From Streptomyces antimycoticus (lineage in GTDB: Bacteria > Actinomycetota > Actinomycetes > Streptomycetales > Streptomycetaceae), in contig NZ_BJHV01000001.1 in NCBI RefSeq assembly GCF_005405925.1, forward strand, positions 8,494,001-8,558,000: 64,000 nucleotides of DNA, in the 5' to 3' direction. The notes beneath the pieces are model-generated. The model saw only the letters and a list, made by a program, of their open reading frames with translations, had not been told where the DNA came from and did not search any database. Within the stretch, counting starts at the first letter, position 1, and the number at the start of each line of letters is the position of its first letter. Both the position numbers and the translations under genes were made by a program. Of the stretch, positions 61,278-64,000 are shown piece by piece.

Positions 61278-61810
61278 GCCGAGCACGGGCACCGGCAGCC
61301 GCTCGTTGGCGGAGTTCGGCCAGACGCCTTGGTCCACCTCGGCGCCCAGCGCCTCCGGCAGATCGGGCCGGGCGGCCTGGGTGGTCACCCCGGCCGTCCG
61401 CTCCTCCGGCACCACATCGCTGCGCCGGATTACGGGTGTCCACCTCGCCCGTCGCCGTGGCGTGCCGCACCGGGCCGATGCGTTCGACCGTCGAGACGGC
61501 GTTCTTCGGCAGGACGACACCGTTCCCCATCGTGTCCTCGCCGGCCTCGGCGGTGAGCAGATTGGTGCCCGGCCAGTCCAGCCGGGCCATCAGATCGGCC
61601 CGGCTGGAGGCGGAGAGACCCACCACCGCCACCATCGTGGCGATGCCGATCGCGATACCGAGGGCCGACAGCACCACCCGGGTCCGGCGCGCCCGCAGCC
61701 CGACGCGCCCACACGCGGAGGATGTCACCGGCGGCCATCCGGGAGGGCTTCAGCCTGCGCCCGCCCCTGGGTGACCGTGCTGCCCGCGTCGGCCGCTCGC
61801 AGGTCCTCAC
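61258..61810 (-). pseudogene. Decayed MacB/FtsX-type ABC transporter permease fragment
   Basis: The minus strand carries RRTRVVLSALGIAIGIATMV plus AVVGLSASSRADL, the first membrane helix and following segment of MacB-like permeases. Then in another frame come RRSDVVPEERTAGVTTQAA and [16 protein letters not shown] third frame holds the preceding part MAAGDILRVWA. Frame changes are near 61440 and 61710. The piece is about 160 residues of a protein normally near 400, and its 3' end runs into rmlA. It is a remnant, marking the right edge of the cluster. Confidence 0.7.
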
Positions 61811-61830
61811 CTGAACGTGTCAGGCGGCGG

Positions 61831-61890
61831 CTGGACGCGTTGCGCGGAGGCTGGACGCGTTATGTGGCGCCTCGACGCGTTACGCGGCGG
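61831..61890. repeat. Three 20-bp tandem repeats
   Basis: Units CTGGACGCGTTGCGCGGAGG (61831), 61851 and 61871 share the CT(G/C)GACGCGTT core and then diverge. The last unit overlaps the stop end of the following minus-strand gene. It is probably slippage-derived and borders the permease remnant. Confidence 0.6.
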
Positions 61891-62512
61891 CGCGCACCTC
61901 GCGAGCGGCGTCGGCGTGGAGCGCGACGCGGACCAGGGCCGCGGCCAGCCGGGGAAGATCCTTCTCGGCCACCAGCCGTCCCAGCGACCCCGCGCTCTTC
62001 GGCAGCCCGACGCGCTCGGCGCCCTCCAGCGCCTTGCGGTCGAAGTACGGGGCGAACTCGGGCCAGACGCCTTGCACCTCGCGCAGGAAGATGTTCACCC
62101 CGGCGGGCCCGATGCCTTTGATCTCCGGCAGCAGCTTCTTCGGGTCCCCGGCCTCGCGCATCCTCCGCAGGTCGCCTCCGTACTCGCGGTTCACCAGCTC
62201 GGCCGCCTCACCGAGCTGGGTGGCGGTCCGCTCGTCGTAACGCCGGTAGCCGCCCTCGCCCAGCGCGTCGACCCGCTGCTGCCAGGTGGCCTCCGCCATC
62301 CGCCGCGGGTCGCGCATCCCGGCGTCGAAGAGGGCGCGGGCGGCGGCGACGGCGATATCGGAGCTGATCCGCGCGGACAGCAGATGCGCGAGGACCAGTA
62401 GCTGGTAGAGCGGGCCGGGGGTGTCGCGGAGCTTGATCCCGGCCTGGGCGGCGAAGGTCGTGCCCTGCTGGTCGAGCAGGGTGCGTGCCACGCTCTCGTT
62501 CTTGTCGCTCAT
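61880..62512 (-). CDS. HhH-GPD base-excision-repair family protein (endonuclease III-like)
   Basis: This 210-residue protein has LLPEIKGIGPAGVNIFLREV, the helix-hairpin-helix with GIGPAG, followed by YFDRKALEGAE with an Asp in the usual GPD position. The N-terminal helices (LYQLLVLAHLLSARISSDIA) fit the family fold. It lacks the C-terminal four-Cys iron-sulfur cluster of classical endonuclease III. It would remove or cut at damaged bases, or be a non-catalytic homolog. Start chosen at the ATG with complement 62510-62512. It is likely ordinary chromosomal DNA beyond the cluster. Confidence 0.78.
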   Translation of the reverse strand: MSDKNESVARTLLDQQGTTFAAQAGIKLRDTPGPLYQLLVLAHLLSARISSDIAVAAARALFDAGMRDPRRMAEATWQQRVDALGEGGYRRYDERTATQLGEAAELVNREYGGDLRRMREAGDPKKLLPEIKGIGPAGVNIFLREVQGVWPEFAPYFDRKALEGAERVGLPKSAGSLGRLVAEKDLPRLAAALVRVALHADAAREVRAAA

Positions 62513-62575
62513 TGCCCATCCCGCCTCGTCGTGTGGTGCCGTTGCGTCGGTCACGGGTGCCCGGTGGCGCACCGC

Positions 62576-64000
62576 TCACTCGGGGCCGCTGCGCATGACC
62601 TTCCAAATGCGGGTGGCGACCTGGAGGTTGAGCCTGCTGTCCACGTCCGCGAGATCGATTCCGCTGATCTCGCGGATGCGCTGCAGCCGGTAGCGCAGGG
62701 TCGAGCGGTGGATCACGAGCGCCGCGGCCGTCTCGCTGTAGTTGCCGCCACGGTCGAAGTACTGGGAGAGGGTCTCCACCAGGTCCGTGTGGTGCAGGGC
62801 GTCGTAGTCCATCAGCGGGCCCAGCCACTCCCGGACGAACCCCTCCACCTCCCGGTGGTCGCTCCCGGTGCGCAGGATCCGGTACAGCCCCAGGTCGTCG
62901 TAGAACGTCATGCCGCTCGCGCTGTTGGAACGGCGGCGCACCTCCAGCGCCCGCAGCGCCTCCTGGTACGAGCGGGGCACCTCGTGCGGGGTGTCGCAGG
63001 AGGCGCCCACCCCGATCGCCCCGCTGTCCGTGCCGAGCTCACGGCTCAGTGCCGAGTGCAGCGACCGCTCGCCCGGTGCGCTCTGGGCCACCAGGACCGC
63101 CGCGTCCGAGCGCAGGGCGGGCAGGATCCGCAGGCCCATGCCCGTGGCCGCCCGGCTCACGGACTTCAGGAACACATCGTCGGCCGGACGGTCGCTCCAG
63201 CGCACCACGATCACATGGTGCGGACCGTGCAGATCGTGGCCGACCGCCTCCGCGCGGGCGTACGCGCTGATGTCGTCCGCGCCCGAGAGCAGATCGTCGA
63301 CCAGCTCCCGCCGCAGCCGCAGCTCCACCTCGGCCAGCTCGCGCAGATGGGCCAGCTCCAGGCCCAGCGAGGTCGCGGCGTGGTCCAGCGCCCGAACGGC
63401 CCGCTCATCGGCCCGGCCGTCCGGGTCCACCAGGCACAGCACGCCCAGCACCTCGCCGCGCGGATCCGCCACCGCGGTCAGCCGGTCCCGCACCCGCACC
63501 GGACGCGGCCTGCGGGCGGCCTCGCGCAGCAGCTCCTCGTGCTGCGCCGGATCGGGCTTGGGGTAGGGGTCCGGGCGGCCGGGCCCCGCCCAGGCCCGGA
63601 GGTTGCCGAACCGGTCTTCGGCGGCTGCCGCCAGCCCGGTGATCCGGTACAGCGTGCGGACGATCCCGTCCTCGCCGTCGCCGTGGGCGGCCGAGCGGGC
63701 CAGGGCGTCATGCACCTCCCGTAGCTGGGAGAGGTCGGTCAGCGAGGAGTCCAGCCGCCGCCGTATCGCCTTCCGCTCGTCCCACGCCCGGCGCAGCTCC
63801 AGGGCCTGGGCGCGCTCACGGTGGTGCGCGGCGGCGGAGCACAGGGCCGCGGCGGTCTGCCGTACGAGCAGGGTGAGCAGCAGCCGTTCGTCCTCGCCGG
63901 GCCGGTCGCGGTAGCTCACGACCAGGGCGCCGTGCAGGCCGTCCGGGGCATGGGGCCCGCCTGGCTCGCATGGCCCATCCGGTTCGCGCGGCCCGTCTGG
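62576..64000 (-). CDS. PucR-family transcriptional regulator, 5' end outside the window
   Basis: The visible 475 residues include a GAF-like sensor region, a GGDEF-like middle domain (around YARAEAVGHDLHGPHHVIVV) and the C-terminal PucR helix-turn-helix: LVETLSQYFDRGGNYSETAA plus LVIHRSTLRYRLQRIREISG. Such proteins activate purine, amino acid or related catabolic genes. The reading frame remains open to base 64000 (a Pro/Gly/Asp-rich stretch), so the N-terminus is missing; the GTG at 63919 is not necessarily the start. It lies 63 bases from the HhH-GPD gene on the same strand. Confidence 0.9.
   Translation of the reverse strand, partial: PDGPREPDGPCEPGGPHAPDGLHGALVVSYRDRPGEDERLLLTLLVRQTAAALCSAAAHHRERAQALELRRAWDERKAIRRRLDSSLTDLSQLREVHDALARSAAHGDGEDGIVRTLYRITGLAAAAEDRFGNLRAWAGPGRPDPYPKPDPAQHEELLREAARRPRPVRVRDRLTAVADPRGEVLGVLCLVDPDGRADERAVRALDHAATSLGLELAHLRELAEVELRLRRELVDDLLSGADDISAYARAEAVGHDLHGPHHVIVVRWSDRPADDVFLKSVSRAATGMGLRILPALRSDAAVLVAQSAPGERSLHSALSRELGTDSGAIGVGASCDTPHEVPRSYQEALRALEVRRRSNSASGMTFYDDLGLYRILRTGSDHREVEGFVREWLGPLMDYDALHHTDLVETLSQYFDRGGNYSETAAALVIHRSTLRYRLQRIREISGIDLADVDSRLNLQVATRIWKVMRSGPE

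Overview
The window is high-GC actinobacterial DNA, most probably Streptomyces. Codon third positions are almost all G or C, GTG starts are frequent, genes are chained by ATGA/GTGA overlaps, and the block rib genes - hisE - hisG - PH-domain protein - two CNNM/CorC proteins - AAA ATPase looks like a conserved Streptomyces chromosomal block.

Layout. 1-11401 is mixed chromosome: a nitrilase-family enzyme followed by a tryptophan-2-monooxygenase-like oxidase, a DUF5995 protein, a divergent epimerase/XRE-regulator pair, a nucleobase permease, a PEP-mutase-like protein, a divergent MFS/ROK pair and a secreted alginate lyase-like enzyme. 11402-12450 is a gene-free, very G-rich tract with ~187 bp tandem repeats bounded by two inverted hairpin elements. 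12450-17641 holds an FMN riboswitch, ribD-ribE-ribBA-ribH, hisE and hisG (hisG frameshifted as given). 17700-25620 has a PH-domain membrane protein, two CNNM/CorC proteins, a CbxX/EccA-like AAA ATPase, a uridine-kinase-like protein and a Tat-type C39 peptidase.

25678-61277 looks like one large, unusual biosynthetic gene cluster bounded by dTDP-sugar genes (rmlB at one end, rmlA at the other). Block A (28057-36816): radical SAM enzyme, adenylation-methyltransferase fusion, SDR, AHBA-synthase-like aminotransferase, Gfo/Idh oxidoreductase, GT2 glycosyltransferase, PIG-L deacetylase, type II dehydroquinase and HAD phosphatase; several resemble part of the aminoshikimate/kanosamine (Rif J, K, L, M) set. 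Block B (36924-51018): three alkaline-phosphatase-superfamily proteins, a stand-alone ACP, a fused KS-KSbeta protein, a possible dual-OB protein, sulfate adenylyltransferase CysD/CysN, a B12-type radical SAM enzyme, an MtrA-like/DUF4346 protein, an MFS exporter and a helix-hairpin-helix protein. Block C (51015-61277): three methyltransferases, a sugar reductase-like SDR, a GT1 glycosyltransferase, an unrecognised 447-residue protein, a class I aminotransferase, a VOC protein, a small acidic peptide and RmlA. I cannot name the product. Activated sulfate, carrier-bound acyl chemistry and phosphodiesterase-fold enzymes suggest a sulfated or sulfamoylated, glycosylated, methylated metabolite.

Four divergent intergenic regions inside the cluster share one motif (core TGACTWTNGT, best copy GTTGACTTTAGTCAAC). 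In several copies its TTGACT half sits where a -35 box would be, about 16-18 bases before a possible -10. This suggests one cluster-specific regulator, perhaps the XRE/TPR protein at 26664-27920.

Four genes or gene parts (hisG, cysN twice, MFS 49242) are each out of frame by one missing base in or beside a run of C. The shared sign suggests homopolymer sequencing error rather than decay. Beyond rmlA lie a decayed ABC-permease fragment, a short tandem repeat, an HhH-GPD repair protein and a PucR-type regulator that runs off the window.
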